Of a DNA stretch of 64,000 bases, positions 35,687 through 45,846 are shown in pieces. This stretch comes from Gloeocapsopsis crepidinum LEGE 06123 (lineage in GTDB: Bacteria > Cyanobacteriota > Cyanobacteriia > Cyanobacteriales > Chroococcidiopsidaceae). The translations under genes and the position numbers were made by a program. The notes beneath the pieces were generated by a model, which saw only the letters and a list, made by a program, of their open reading frames with translations, had not been told where the DNA came from and made no database searches. The stretch is taken from the NCBI RefSeq assembly GCF_015207655.1, contig NZ_JADEWN010000019.1, positions 1 to 64,000 of the forward strand, written 5' to 3'. Positions within the stretch are counted from its first letter, which is position 1. Every line of letters starts with the position of its first letter.

Positions 35687-35713
35687 ACCTCCTGAATTGG
35701 TAACTCAGGAGGT
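35687..35713 (-). promoter_or_regulatory. Hairpin sequestering a strong Shine-Dalgarno
   Basis: TCAGGAGGT pairs perfectly with ACCTCCTGA across a 9-base loop. The AGGAGGT arm is the ribosome site of the leader ORF at 35676. There is no T-run after it in the leftward direction, so it is better read as translational control than as a terminator. Confidence 0.5.
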
Positions 35714-35722
35714 TATTTGTTT

Positions 35723-35929
35723 TTAGTTTGTGTACGTTCTTTTCAGCTTTTCAAATGCCTCCCTAGCTTCGTAACAAGCTCTAGTATTTTTACTAAATAC
35801 TTCCTCAAAGCTTTCGAGGGAATCATCTTTCCAATCTGAATCTGATAATGCATCCTTTGCAAAATCTCCTAAAGGAGAATCGTAGTATTTTCTTTTCTTG
35901 AGAAAATCTCTAAAACTTTCTTTAGTCAT
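35723..35929 (-). CDS. YozE/SAM-like small protein
   Basis: 68 residues from ATG at 35929 (GGAG upstream; TTG at 35944 is the alternative). The sequence ESFRDFLKKRKYYDSPLGDFAKDAL matches the YozE SAM-like fold (F-x-x-[WF]-L ... P-[IL]-G-D-[LF]-A-x-[DE]). Small YozE-like proteins occur in Firmicutes and their phages. Role in the element unknown. Confidence 0.65.
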   Translation of the reverse strand: MTKESFRDFLKKRKYYDSPLGDFAKDALSDSDWKDDSLESFEEVFSKNTRACYEAREAFEKLKRTYTN

Positions 35930-35994
35930 TCTGTTAAACTCCAATTAGTACAAGTTTTGTGTAGTGCCCTGAAGAGAATTCAAGGCACTATTTT

Positions 35995-36174
35995 TTATTC
36001 ATTAGTTGTTGCTTCTAAACGCTTAGCTTTGTTAACCAAGTGGCGCTTAAAACCTCTACGCAAAGCTTCGTTAAATATTCTTGATTTGGCTCTATCTTGC
36101 GCACATGAAAGTTCATCAACCAACTCACAGATTTCAGTGTCAATGTATAAACTCACGGGTTGCTTGGTTCGCAT
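35995..36174 (-). CDS. RHH (CopG-type) regulator
   Basis: 59 residues from ATG at 36174 with AGGAGG upstream. KQPVSLYIDTEICELVDELS followed by KSRIFNEALRRGFKRHL is a ribbon-helix-helix DNA-binding protein. An earlier start at 36288 would add a hydrophobic segment without a ribosome site. Positioned between the replication cluster and the integrase, it may regulate either. Confidence 0.7.
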   Translation of the reverse strand: MRTKQPVSLYIDTEICELVDELSCAQDRAKSRIFNEALRRGFKRHLVNKAKRLEATTNE

Positions 36175-36375
36175 GGCTAATAGTAACCTCCTAGTTTGTT
36201 TGTCATAAGCTTTACTTATAACAAATATACTACAGGAGAATACACAACTTGTCAGCAACGTCAAGTTGGTTACTAAAAAACTACACAAAATTTAATAAAA
36301 GCCTGAGTGAAAAACTGCATGTCAAATCGCTGAAAGACTTACCTGGCATGGATTTGAGCCTAACTCAAATTAAGG

Positions 36376-37428
36376 CTAAAACATTGCTGGTAACTCAGGA
36401 CAGTCAATCAAATTCGCGTAGTTCTTCATTAGAACCTTGATATCGTGCCCTAGTATTTGTGCAACTGCTACGGGTGAAACGCCAGATTCTAGGAACCTTG
36501 TAGCAGCAGTATGGCGAGTGCAGTAGAACGGACGATACTCAATGGAACACGTTTCCAAGACAACCTTCCAATATCTATTGTTGAAGTTGTTTAGATTGAC
36601 CTTGTGTCCCTCAAACGTTTTAAACACCAAGTCTGTGGGTTTAGCATCGACTGGTTTCAATGTTTTTAGGACATCGCTAAGATTCTCAGGTATTGGTATT
36701 CGCCTAGCTCTATTGGTTTTTGTTGAAAGAATCCAGCAAGTCTTAAAGTCAGAGGAGATGTTACTCCAAGTTAGGTTGACCTGCTCACCTGACCGAACAC
36801 CTGTTTGAAATGCGAACTGTACGAAGGGTAGATAGTGCGGATACCAGTCTTCAAACTCAGAGATAATCATGTTTACCTCGTGTTTACTGAATGCTTCCCT
36901 AGGTTGCTTTGGTGTTACCTTGATAAGATTTTGTGCCTCAATCCAAGGATTAGCAGGCGCTTTAAGCCACTTGTAGCACGCTCCTAGGATGCAAACCTTA
37001 TCCTTTACTGTGATAGCCTCAGCATTCTCTAGGAGACTTAAAACGAACTTCTCTGCATCTTCCTCGGTAATGCTTAGATAACACTTATTGCCTAGCTTGG
37101 AGTTCTTCAGGATATTGATTAGTGCCCAGTATTTGTAGAGTGTCCCTCGTTCCACTCGTTTGGTTTTGTAAGCTGTAAACGCCTCAAAGACAGTTAGCAG
37201 ACTTTTGTTGTTATCCTTAACCTTCTCAACCTTGTACCGTTTAAGAGTCTTGTCAAATTCACCTGTATCGATATCTGTTTCAATCTGTCGTTTTAGTAGT
37301 TCGGCACGCAGGAGGTTATCTGAGGTATAACCCAATCCTGGATAAAATGCGTGCTGCTTACCATCAACTCTAAACCTCAGTCTGATGGTGTCTTTAATTC
37401 TTTCCACGGTAACTTTACCTCTTGCCAT
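36376..37428 (-). CDS. int: Tyrosine integrase
   Basis: 350 residues. The N-terminal ~65 residues are an arm-binding domain of the cyanobacterial/phage DUF3596 type. A core-binding domain follows. The catalytic domain has Arg212 (FQTGVRSGEQ), Lys near 237, Arg305 (CTRHTAAT), His328 (ILGHD) and the nucleophile Tyr337 (NYANL). In the box-II motif the usual first His is Tyr302 (YCTRH), a tolerated variant. The gene starts 54 bp inside the right attachment repeat and points inward, the classic placement next to a tRNA att site. Confidence 0.93.
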   Translation of the reverse strand: MARGKVTVERIKDTIRLRFRVDGKQHAFYPGLGYTSDNLLRAELLKRQIETDIDTGEFDKTLKRYKVEKVKDNNKSLLTVFEAFTAYKTKRVERGTLYKYWALINILKNSKLGNKCYLSITEEDAEKFVLSLLENAEAITVKDKVCILGACYKWLKAPANPWIEAQNLIKVTPKQPREAFSKHEVNMIISEFEDWYPHYLPFVQFAFQTGVRSGEQVNLTWSNISSDFKTCWILSTKTNRARRIPIPENLSDVLKTLKPVDAKPTDLVFKTFEGHKVNLNNFNNRYWKVVLETCSIEYRPFYCTRHTAATRFLESGVSPVAVAQILGHDIKVLMKNYANLIDCPELPAMF

Positions 37429-37481
37429 TGTTTACATTTGTCTACCGACTCAGGCAAAGGTATACTCGGAAACTCTAGAAC

Positions 37482-37526
37482 GTATGGAGAATAGGGAACT
37501 CGAATCCCTGACCTCTGCGGTGCGAT
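37482..37526. repeat. Right attachment site (within tRNA-Ala)
   Basis: Identical to 21730-21774 over 45 bp. It covers tRNA positions from the anticodon loop to just past the 3' end, so integration restores a functional tRNA. Confidence 0.92.
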
Positions 37527-37557
37527 CGCAGCGCTCTACCAGCTGAGCTAATTCCCC
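37485..37557 (-). tRNA. tRNA-Ala, anticodon CGC
   Basis: 73 nt. The acceptor pair GGGGAAT/ATTCTCC contains G3:U70, the alanine identity element. The D arm (GCTC/GAGC), anticodon stem CTGCG/CGCAG with loop ATCGCAC, and T arm AGGGA/TCCCT with TTCGAGT are all complete. The anticodon CGC reads GCG. CCA is not encoded, normal for cyanobacteria. The element's right end supplies the 3' half. Confidence 0.95.
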
Positions 37558-37641
37558 TAATTTTCCACTATCTTAGCATTTCATAATACTGCTTTTTTCA
37601 ACGCCATGCGTGCGTTCTGGCACCGCTCATTATGAAAGGTG

Positions 37642-39240
37642 TTATCTCCTTGTTGTAACCATACTGAACACAACTTCAGCAGCGAGTCGTCCAGTTTGAG
37701 CAGCGCCATTCATATAGCCATAAAATTCGTCGCTCAAATGCTCGCCAGCAAACACTAAATTTTCGATATTAACATCTTGCCGTTCTTCGGGGTCGTCCGA
37801 TTCAATATAGAAAAAGTCAGCAAAGTCTGTTAGTTGTCCTGGCTTAAAACTAGTATAAGCTCCCCTAGTAAAAGGATCTTGAGTCCATTGAGTGCGCAAA
37901 AACTTTCCATTGGTAGCCCTCCTAGCGTTCGGAATGACATCCTCAAATCGGCTGACAAACTTCTTGCCTTGCGATCGCGTACTACCAGATTGCATTGCTG
38001 TGACTTCGTTACCACCAAAAAAGAAAGTCAGCGCTCCATCTTTTCTATCTACCTGTCGCTGCGTTGCATCCCATGCTGAGGAAAAACCGAGATCAGTCCA
38101 AACCTCCTTCACAAATCCCTTTTCTTGTCGCCAAACTTTTTGGTCAAATCCAGCATAGATCTTTTCATTTGAGCCAAGATCAACTTCGTTGATAAAACGC
38201 CTCAGTTGTTTTGGTAAATCAACTTGAATTTTAACGCCGCGCAAAACCGTAAACGGAATTGCCATAATGACATAATCTGCATCAAATTCATGATTTTTAG
38301 AAAATGTCAAGCGAAAGCCTCTACCCCTTGCCTGAATTTGTGTAAGAGCCATGCAGGTGAAAATTTGTCCAGATAGCGCCTGTGCTAGATTGTCGATAAT
38401 CCTGCCGATACCACCCTCTACAACAAAGGTTTCATCAGAATTGCCCAAAATCTCTACTTTGTTGCCATCTACCGTAGGTAGGTTAAAAAGCAGTTGCAGT
38501 GCTGAAGAATTTTTGGGTTCGACACCGTACTCTGTGCGGATTGTATTTTCGATGAGTGTGCGGATAAACCGCTCTGGAATCTTATCAGCGTGTGTGTCTA
38601 AATATTGAGCAACAGATATCCGATCAAATTTTGGCGCAAACTGCTCGTAGTCTTCGTCTAATAAGTCAGCATCACGGGAAATTTGTCGAGCAAGTGGACG
38701 CAACTTGTCTGCAACTTCCGCGAGCGATCGCAGCCTACCATCAAAATAGTAGCCCGTTTCAGTAAAGGAAAATCTTTCTGCATCCTCAGTTCGATTGAAG
38801 AGTGTCAGACCAAATTCCTTTGCTAATTCCAGCATATCTGCATGATCTGTATTGATGAAGTGAGCGCCTGGATCAATGACTACTTCGCCCACAACACCAG
38901 TTACAGATAGTATGCGCCCTCCTAATCGCTGTCTAGCTTCATATACAGAAGCAGTCAAGCCAGCCTTTTTTAGCTGATAGGCGGCATTTAATCCGGCAAT
39001 TCCACCCCCAATAATGGCGATTTTAGGGTTCTGGCGATCGCGGCTCCAAGCTTCTGCATGAGGCAATGCATGAGTAGTGAGTGCAGTTCCTGAAGCAAGG
39101 GCTGCAAACTTGAGTAAGCGTCTTCGCGTCCATTGAGATTGCTGTTTCGTGAGTGGTAATTTTCCTTCAGCTTTCAGGTTTTCTCGTTGCGCTTGCTGTA
39201 AGGTACGGATAAATCGGCGAAATTGCGGTGTATGCGCCAT
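37642..39240 (-). CDS. Flavin amine oxidase with TAT signal
   Basis: 532 residues. Residues ~37-60 contain a twin-arginine motif TRRRLLKF followed by a hydrophobic segment, so the enzyme is exported folded. Then comes the FAD-binding block IAIIGGGIAGLNAA and the GGR-containing EARQRLGGRI. The C-terminus has FAGEHLSDEFYGYMNGA, typical of flavin monoamine/L-amino-acid oxidases. It oxidises an amine or amino acid in the periplasm and releases H2O2. Substrate unknown. It stands next to the tRNA and is not operonic with its neighbours. Confidence 0.85.
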   Translation of the reverse strand: MAHTPQFRRFIRTLQQAQRENLKAEGKLPLTKQQSQWTRRRLLKFAALASGTALTTHALPHAEAWSRDRQNPKIAIIGGGIAGLNAAYQLKKAGLTASVYEARQRLGGRILSVTGVVGEVVIDPGAHFINTDHADMLELAKEFGLTLFNRTEDAERFSFTETGYYFDGRLRSLAEVADKLRPLARQISRDADLLDEDYEQFAPKFDRISVAQYLDTHADKIPERFIRTLIENTIRTEYGVEPKNSSALQLLFNLPTVDGNKVEILGNSDETFVVEGGIGRIIDNLAQALSGQIFTCMALTQIQARGRGFRLTFSKNHEFDADYVIMAIPFTVLRGVKIQVDLPKQLRRFINEVDLGSNEKIYAGFDQKVWRQEKGFVKEVWTDLGFSSAWDATQRQVDRKDGALTFFFGGNEVTAMQSGSTRSQGKKFVSRFEDVIPNARRATNGKFLRTQWTQDPFTRGAYTSFKPGQLTDFADFFYIESDDPEERQDVNIENLVFAGEHLSDEFYGYMNGAAQTGRLAAEVVFSMVTTRR

Positions 39241-39452
39241 GATATCTCCTGAGTTGCTTAAAACAATGTAGTTGTACTAAGTAGCGCACCCCTGTGATAC
39301 CGTTTCACTTTAAGCTTGATATAAACAAAGAGTAGGAGCACAGAAGAAAAGATTTGTAGCTCTCGTATTTGATGTAGGATGACGATGCAATCAAGTTTAT
39401 AGGTAATTATTTCGTGCTTCTGCCTAGCTTAATGTAATTTTTAGATAGTCAG

Positions 39453-40385
39453 TTAATTTTTGTTCAGCAGTCGTTCTGGTATCTCAATGACTCCTTCACT
39501 CACCATGACCGATTGACCGCCAACTTGTACTGCTACTATGTGTCCATCTACCTTCTGGGCTTGCACATTTATCATGCTAGGACGGTTCATTTCAAAGCCT
39601 TGCTCGACTATCCACCGAAGTACGCCATGAGAGCTAGAATAGCGATCGCCAAGATATCCAGCTAAAGCAGATGCCGCTGCACCTGTCGCCGGATCTTCTT
39701 CAATACCCATTGCAGGTGCAAACATCCGCGCTCGTAAATCTGAGCCTTGAAGTTCTGGATCGAAGCAGAACACATATAAATGTGGTGCCCAGAAAGATTT
39801 TAGGTGGCTGTTCCAATGTTCGCGGTTTACGGATGCTTGACAAAGTGCGTTGCGATCGCGTACTGGAACAAATAAAAAGGGAACACCACACGACACAGCG
39901 GCTGAACTCCACTCACCTACAAGAACATCGTCTTCATGTAAACCAAGGATTGCTGCAATAATCGACGGTTCAGGAGGGTTGGGACCAAATTGAGGTAATT
40001 GAGCAGCAGTCAGATAAGCAGAGACAGGTTGACCGTTTTGTGCATAAATTACGACATTGACTGGACCAACTTCTTCCTCAAAAATAACTGTTGTTTCTTC
40101 TTCTAAAAGAATCTCGCCAATCGCAGCTAAAACGTGTGCTGTACCAATTGTCGGGTGTCCTGCAAAAGGCAGTTCAGTACCAGGCGTGAAGATTCTTAAG
40201 TGCTTAGTGCGATCAGGCTGTGCAGGTGGAAACACAAAAGCTGTCTCGGATAAATTAAATTCCCTAGCAATGTTCTGCATTAAACTATCAGGAATTCCTC
40301 GTGCATCTGGAAACACTGCCAATTGGTTTCCGCCAAAAATTACATCAGTAAATACATCAGCAGTATAAAATCTGTATTTTGCCAT
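39453..40385 (-). CDS. PhzF-family isomerase
   Basis: About 310 residues from ATG at 40385 (MAKYRFYTADVFTD), chosen because GAGGAATTCAA precedes it; an upstream Leu-rich extension would lack this. The conserved catalytic Glu occurs in NLSETAFV, FAGHPTIGTAH is the family signature, and DPATGAAASALAGYLG occurs near the C-terminus. PhzF-like enzymes isomerise or epimerise small metabolites, and most members have no known substrate. Confidence 0.85.
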   Translation of the reverse strand: MAKYRFYTADVFTDVIFGGNQLAVFPDARGIPDSLMQNIAREFNLSETAFVFPPAQPDRTKHLRIFTPGTELPFAGHPTIGTAHVLAAIGEILLEEETTVIFEEEVGPVNVVIYAQNGQPVSAYLTAAQLPQFGPNPPEPSIIAAILGLHEDDVLVGEWSSAAVSCGVPFLFVPVRDRNALCQASVNREHWNSHLKSFWAPHLYVFCFDPELQGSDLRARMFAPAMGIEEDPATGAAASALAGYLGDRYSSSHGVLRWIVEQGFEMNRPSMINVQAQKVDGHIVAVQVGGQSVMVSEGVIEIPERLLNKN

Positions 40386-41013
40386 TTGAATTCCTCTTGA
40401 TTTAAGGTTGCAGACTAAGGAAATGAGCAAAATCAAAGCGGCTTAATAAAAAGCTTCTTAACTCTTTAGAACCAAGCCACTACTATTTACTCAGGATAAT
40501 TATATGAATCCTGAGTAGGTTTTTTAAGATATTTGCGATCAATCACCCTGTACTCGATAAGGTACTGAAGCAGTATGCATTTGTCACTACAGAAAGTCTC
40601 TGCACTCTTTATACTTTCGCCTCAGTTTATCTCAGACAATCACAGGTTGACTCAGCTTTAAAACTATTACTCGTTTATTTACGCTTTTATGTCATACCTA
40701 TCTCAAATAAGGTAGGCAGAAGAAATACTAAGTATAAGTTTTTTAACTGTCACAGATTGATGGAATTGCAACAACACAACCAGAATTTACAGCGTAATTT
40801 TCTACGTATGGGAAATAGCTATTTTTTTTGTTTGAGAAATTAATTTGCTATAAACTATAATGCATTGTTAAAAATGAGTTTAAAAAAATACCATATAGCA
40901 CTCAATTATTTTAATTTCATATATTGCTCTAGATGAAATTGAAGAGTGCGATCGCACTCAACGTCTAATGAAGATTTTTTTAGGAGTTAATGTCTGAGCT
41001 TACAATCAACACT
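40386..41013. other. Non-coding stretch with a hairpin
   Basis: About 630 bp between two leftward genes, AT-rich and without an ORF. At 40489-40516, ACTCAGGAT pairs with ATCCTGAGT (10-base loop) and is followed by a T6 run at 40520 on the + strand, a terminator-like structure. Confidence 0.5.
40489..40525 (+). terminator. Terminator-like hairpin on the + strand
   Basis: 9-bp perfect stem and T6 tract. No rightward gene ends here, so it may cap a + strand transcript from an unseen small RNA or act against antisense transcription. Confidence 0.4.
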
Positions 41014-41664
41014 CTAAAAGTTGCGTACTATGTCTTTCACTATTTTCTTGACTGTCCGTAACTTACCTTGCGATTGACTCTTATGTTGAACAGAAGTTAC
41101 AGATATTTGAGTGCTGTTATATTTTGTTGACCATACATCTATTGCTGCGGACAAATCTCCTTGTGCGCCGATTCTCTGCCAAAACTCACAAAAGTCATTG
41201 GTCGCATTTTCTAGCTTGAAGGTCATCTGTTTAGATTTATCTTTTAGAAATAATTTAATATTTGTGTTGATAGTATCGCAGTAGTCTTTACAAATACTAA
41301 GTTGTTCTTTTTCTTTTTCCTCATCACGCATTAATATATCGCGTGCATAACCACGAATAATACTTTTTTTGTATTGCCAACGGCTGTTAAAACTTTCTGC
41401 TGTGTCATTTTGATTTCTAATTAAATGAACATAAAAAGCGCGATCGCCAAACTTTTCATCTAATCTGCCCAAAAACCAAGATAACCGATTATCAGCTTCT
41501 ATATGATTTTCTGGGTAATTAAGCCGCTCGTTTCCTAAAAGAGAAATTCTAGATTCATGAGCTGCCGTATAGTTTGAAATATGTTGACATGCTTGAATAA
41601 AAGTAGTAGAGCCACAGCGCCCTGTACATAAAATAAAAATATTCACACTGAGTTCCTTGCTCAA
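41014..41664 (-). CDS. Sulfotransferase-like protein
   Basis: 216 residues. ILCTGRCGSTTF near the start is the P-loop-like PAPS motif; HLIRNQNDTAESFNSRW is the 3'-phosphate-binding region. Shorter than classical sulfotransferases and monocistronic. Acceptor not evident. Confidence 0.7.
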   Translation of the reverse strand: MSKELSVNIFILCTGRCGSTTFIQACQHISNYTAAHESRISLLGNERLNYPENHIEADNRLSWFLGRLDEKFGDRAFYVHLIRNQNDTAESFNSRWQYKKSIIRGYARDILMRDEEKEKEQLSICKDYCDTINTNIKLFLKDKSKQMTFKLENATNDFCEFWQRIGAQGDLSAAIDVWSTKYNSTQISVTSVQHKSQSQGKLRTVKKIVKDIVRNF

Positions 41665-41736
41665 CTTAAATTTGCCTCAGTTATAGTATCCGTTTTGCAA
41701 ATTTAAGCAAGTAAAGGTGATTACAATGTTAGTCAA

Positions 41737-42684
41737 CTAATGTCCTACAAATTTGTCTGTTGCTTCAATTAAAGCCGTGCGAATTCCTGGTTCGCTCATG
41801 GAATGTCCAGCATCAGGAACGACTATAAATTCTGCTTCTTGCCAAGCACGGTGTAATTCCCATGCTGAAATCATCGGGCATACTACATCATAGCGTCCTT
41901 GAACAATGACCGCTGGAATTTGCCGAATTCGATTTACATTAAGGAGTAATTGGTCTTCGGTATCAAAAAAACCTTTGTTGATAAAATAATGGCACTCAAT
42001 TCGGGCAAAAGCGTCTGCGAAATTACTTTCACCAAACGTTTGGATTAAATTGGGATCGGGATAAAGTCTACTTGTGCTTGCTTCCCAAATTGACCAAGCA
42101 CGGGCTGCTTTTAGCCGCGTTTGAGCATCAGAACTTGTGAGGCGTTTGTAGTAAGCAACTAGTAAATCGTCGCGTTCGGCTTCAGGAATTGGTTTAACGT
42201 ATTCTTCCCAGGCATCAGGGAAGATATAGCTAGCACCTTCTTGATAAAACCAGCGCAACTCTTTTTGGCGCAATAAGAAAATACCACGGAGAATGAGTTC
42301 TGTACAGCGATCGGGATGCGTTTGACTATAGGCTAAGGATAAAGTACTTCCCCAACTACCACCAAAAACAGCCCAACGTTCAATCTGTAAGTGTTCGCGT
42401 AATTTTTCAATATCACTCACTAAATCCCACGTTGTATTTTCGCGGAGTTCTGCATGAGGTATACTTCTACCACAACCCCGCTGATCGAACATGACAACTC
42501 GCCACTTTTCGGGGTGAAAATATTGGCGATAAAATGGCGGACACCCGCCACCAGGTCCGCCGTGGAGTAGAACAACGGGCTTACCCTGTGGATTGCCTGA
42601 CTCTTCATAGTAAATTGTATGCAAGTCAGAAACTTGTAGATTTCCTTCGTTGTATGGTGCAACGAGTGGGTAAAGTTCTCGCAT
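41737..42684 (-). CDS. pip: Proline iminopeptidase
   Basis: 315-residue alpha/beta-hydrolase. HGGPGGG provides the oxyanion hole, GGSWGS the nucleophile Ser, GRYDVVCP the Asp, and DAGHSM the His. Typical family length and order. It cleaves N-terminal proline from peptides in the cytoplasm. Start at ATG 42684 (MRELYPLV). Confidence 0.93.
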   Translation of the reverse strand: MRELYPLVAPYNEGNLQVSDLHTIYYEESGNPQGKPVVLLHGGPGGGCPPFYRQYFHPEKWRVVMFDQRGCGRSIPHAELRENTTWDLVSDIEKLREHLQIERWAVFGGSWGSTLSLAYSQTHPDRCTELILRGIFLLRQKELRWFYQEGASYIFPDAWEEYVKPIPEAERDDLLVAYYKRLTSSDAQTRLKAARAWSIWEASTSRLYPDPNLIQTFGESNFADAFARIECHYFINKGFFDTEDQLLLNVNRIRQIPAVIVQGRYDVVCPMISAWELHRAWQEAEFIVVPDAGHSMSEPGIRTALIEATDKFVGH

Positions 42685-42730
42685 GAGAATAACTAGTTAT
42701 TAAGATGTTATTTATTAATCTTAAAAAGAG

Positions 42731-42783
42731 AAGCCTAGCGACTAAAGTCGCGGCTTCACAAACAAAGTCCACATTCGTGGACT
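42731..42783. repeat. Two-hairpin repeat copy
   Basis: AAGCC-TA-GCGACTAAAGTCGC-GGCTT (hairpin with inner GCGACT/AGTCGC), a ~10-base linker ACAAACAA, then AGTCCAC-ATTC-GTGGACT. Further copies lie at 48383-48432, 50794-50878 and 51897-51982. Confidence 0.7.
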
Positions 42784-42832
42784 AATAAGAGAGATATATT
42801 ACAGACTTTGCTGTTTCTATCTGTAACAATGC

Positions 42833-43858
<1,026 letters not shown>

Positions 43859-43933
43859 TTACTGCAAATTTTTTATCTTACCTCAAAACTGATAGCCAAG
43901 CTTTGATTAGTAACAACTCTATAGATAAATGAG

Positions 43934-44701
43934 TTACTGTGCGGTGTAACCGCCATCAATGACTAATTCTGCACCTGTGACAAACTTAGATTCGTCAGAA
44001 GCTAGGTAAAGAATACCATAGGCAATATCATCTGGATCGCCCATATGACCAATTGGATGCAAACTATCTAACTTTTGGCGTGCAGACTCAACATCACCTT
44101 GCTGCTGAAGAAATGACTCTACCATTGGTGTCCAAATAAAACCAGGATGCACTGAATTGACGCGAATATGATTTTTGGCATATAACAGGGCGTCGTTTTT
44201 ACTCATCAATCGCACTGCACCTTTTGAGGCATGATACGGTGGACTATCTGCTGCACCAACAAGCCCGTAAATTGAAGATAAATTGATAATACTGCCGCCG
44301 CCTGCATTGATCATCGCGGGAATTGCATATTTGGTGCATAAAAAAACACCATTGACGTTAACTGCCATTAAAGAATTCCATTCTTTTTCTGTAATTTCAT
44401 GAGTAGGTTTGTTGACTCCAGAAATTCCAGCATTATTGACTAAAACATCAATTTTCCCCCACTTTTGTAGAACCTCTGTAAAAACTTTTTCGACTTCTGC
44501 TTCTTGAGAAACATCAAGATGCCAATATGCTGCTTCACCTGCTTTATTTTTGATGTCTTCTGCAAGCGTTTTACCTTCGTCGTTTAAAATATCTGTGACT
44601 GCAACTTTAGCGCCTTCTTTTGCTAGTAAAATGCACGTTGCTTTTCCAATACCGGCTGCACCGCCTGTGACAATAACAACTTTATCTTTGACTCGATTCA
44701 T
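43934..44701 (-). CDS. SDR-family dehydrogenase
   Basis: 255-residue classical short-chain dehydrogenase. TGGAAGIG at the N-terminus binds NAD(P); SSIYG and YHASK carry the catalytic Ser, Tyr and Lys. Resembles glucose 1-dehydrogenase/3-oxoacyl-ACP reductase types. Substrate not predictable. Next to ilvC but separated by ~100 bp. Confidence 0.88.
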   Translation of the reverse strand: MNRVKDKVVIVTGGAAGIGKATCILLAKEGAKVAVTDILNDEGKTLAEDIKNKAGEAAYWHLDVSQEAEVEKVFTEVLQKWGKIDVLVNNAGISGVNKPTHEITEKEWNSLMAVNVNGVFLCTKYAIPAMINAGGGSIINLSSIYGLVGAADSPPYHASKGAVRLMSKNDALLYAKNHIRVNSVHPGFIWTPMVESFLQQQGDVESARQKLDSLHPIGHMGDPDDIAYGILYLASDESKFVTGAELVIDGGYTAQ

Positions 44702-44982
44702 GATAGATGCTCCTGATTTGAACTATTGTGGAGAGAAGGAATAATTGATAAGGTAAAGTTCCAATTTGTGAGTATGTAATTGCCTCCTAAATTCCTCATA
44801 TGGGAGACTTTAATTAGTGAGTTGGAGACTTTAAATTAGAGAAGTTCTGGAAATAGAAAGGGATACTTCAAAAACAATTTATGATTACTCTGTAGTTTTG
44901 TAAGTTGAAAGAAGTTAGGCATAATTTTGGTTTTGAATCTATTACGAAATTTAAAAAGTTGAAGGGTGGGGATCTTCGGTAG

Positions 44983-45846
44983 TTATGCAGTTATTAGAGA
45001 TGGAACTGTCTTAGAGATTCCTAAAAACTCAACTTGTTCAAGTGTGCCGTGGAAAGATTCATAATATTGGTCTGTCCCAAACCAATAACCTAGAATGACT
45101 TGTGAAGGAATGGTATATCCGCCGAAGTTGCGTTCTGCTGGAAATTCGCCACCCATAGGGATGTATGTCCAATCAGTGTCTTTTGCAAGATCGCTCCAGC
45201 GTGGGAAGGAAAGTTTTCTGAGCTTACCTTCAGCGTCAATTGTAAAGGTTAGCGTGACAAGTTCGCCATCTACTTTTAAACTTGCTTGAATTGTGTTTTC
45301 GTCAATTGCTTGCCAATTTACGCCATTTTGGGGAAGTAAGGCTGAAGGTAGCCAGATGAATTCTGCGACTAATCGCCCAATGCTAGAGCGAGTGATGTTA
45401 TGGTTACTCGCATGGACTAAGGGTAAAAGTTCCCACAGCGAAAATTGCACTCGACCGCTACCATTAGCATAGGAATCGGCTCCTTTAAATTGCAACAAAC
45501 CGCGACCAATTGTTGCTTGCCAAATAAAGCCTTTTACTGAAATAATTTCTTTAGCTCGCATCAGAAGCCAAGGTTGATCTTGCCCCATTCTCAAGCTACC
45601 AGTCATTTTTAAACGAACAGAAGTTGCAAGGGGCGTTCCTGGAGTTATAGCGTGTAAAAAGTAGCGCTGTACAGGTGCAGGTAAGGTTGCAATCATATCT
45701 TGGGTAAAATACTTACCTTCTGGTTGAGTTTCTAGCTGTCGCCAAATTTGGTTTAGCTGTTGTTTTTGTTTAGTTTGCAAAACCGCGAGAACAACAAAAG
45801 CGATCGCCCCTAATGCACCGATACTCAAAAAAACTGTAGTTAACAT
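44983..45846 (-). CDS. DUF6544 family membrane-anchored protein
   Basis: About 287 residues from ATG at 45846 (AAGGGAA upstream). Residues ~1-25 form a hydrophobic anchor (LSIGALGAIAFVVLAVL). The body matches DUF6544: PAPVQRYF, then WQATIGRGLLQFKGADSY and VILGYWFGT. Function unknown; the domain may be a lipid- or oxidised-metabolite-binding sensor. Monocistronic. Confidence 0.75.
   Translation of the reverse strand: MLTTVFLSIGALGAIAFVVLAVLQTKQKQQLNQIWRQLETQPEGKYFTQDMIATLPAPVQRYFLHAITPGTPLATSVRLKMTGSLRMGQDQPWLLMRAKEIISVKGFIWQATIGRGLLQFKGADSYANGSGRVQFSLWELLPLVHASNHNITRSSIGRLVAEFIWLPSALLPQNGVNWQAIDENTIQASLKVDGELVTLTFTIDAEGKLRKLSFPRWSDLAKDTDWTYIPMGGEFPAERNFGGYTIPSQVILGYWFGTDQYYESFHGTLEQVEFLGISKTVPSLITA

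Larger units (their letters stand above)
21730..37526. mobile_element. Integrative element inserted in tRNA-Ala(CGC)
   Basis: A perfect 45-bp direct repeat (21730-21774 and 37482-37526) bounds ~15.8 kb. The right copy is the 3' half of an intact tRNA-Ala; the left copy is the displaced 3' half. A tyrosine integrase begins 54 bp inside the right repeat. The interior encodes a primase-polymerase/ATPase replication protein, several DNA-binding regulators, a compact leftward operon and diverse small proteins. No conjugation genes, terminase or portal are recognisable. No HIP1 octamer was seen inside. It fits an integrated plasmid, phage satellite or decayed prophage. Confidence 0.9.
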
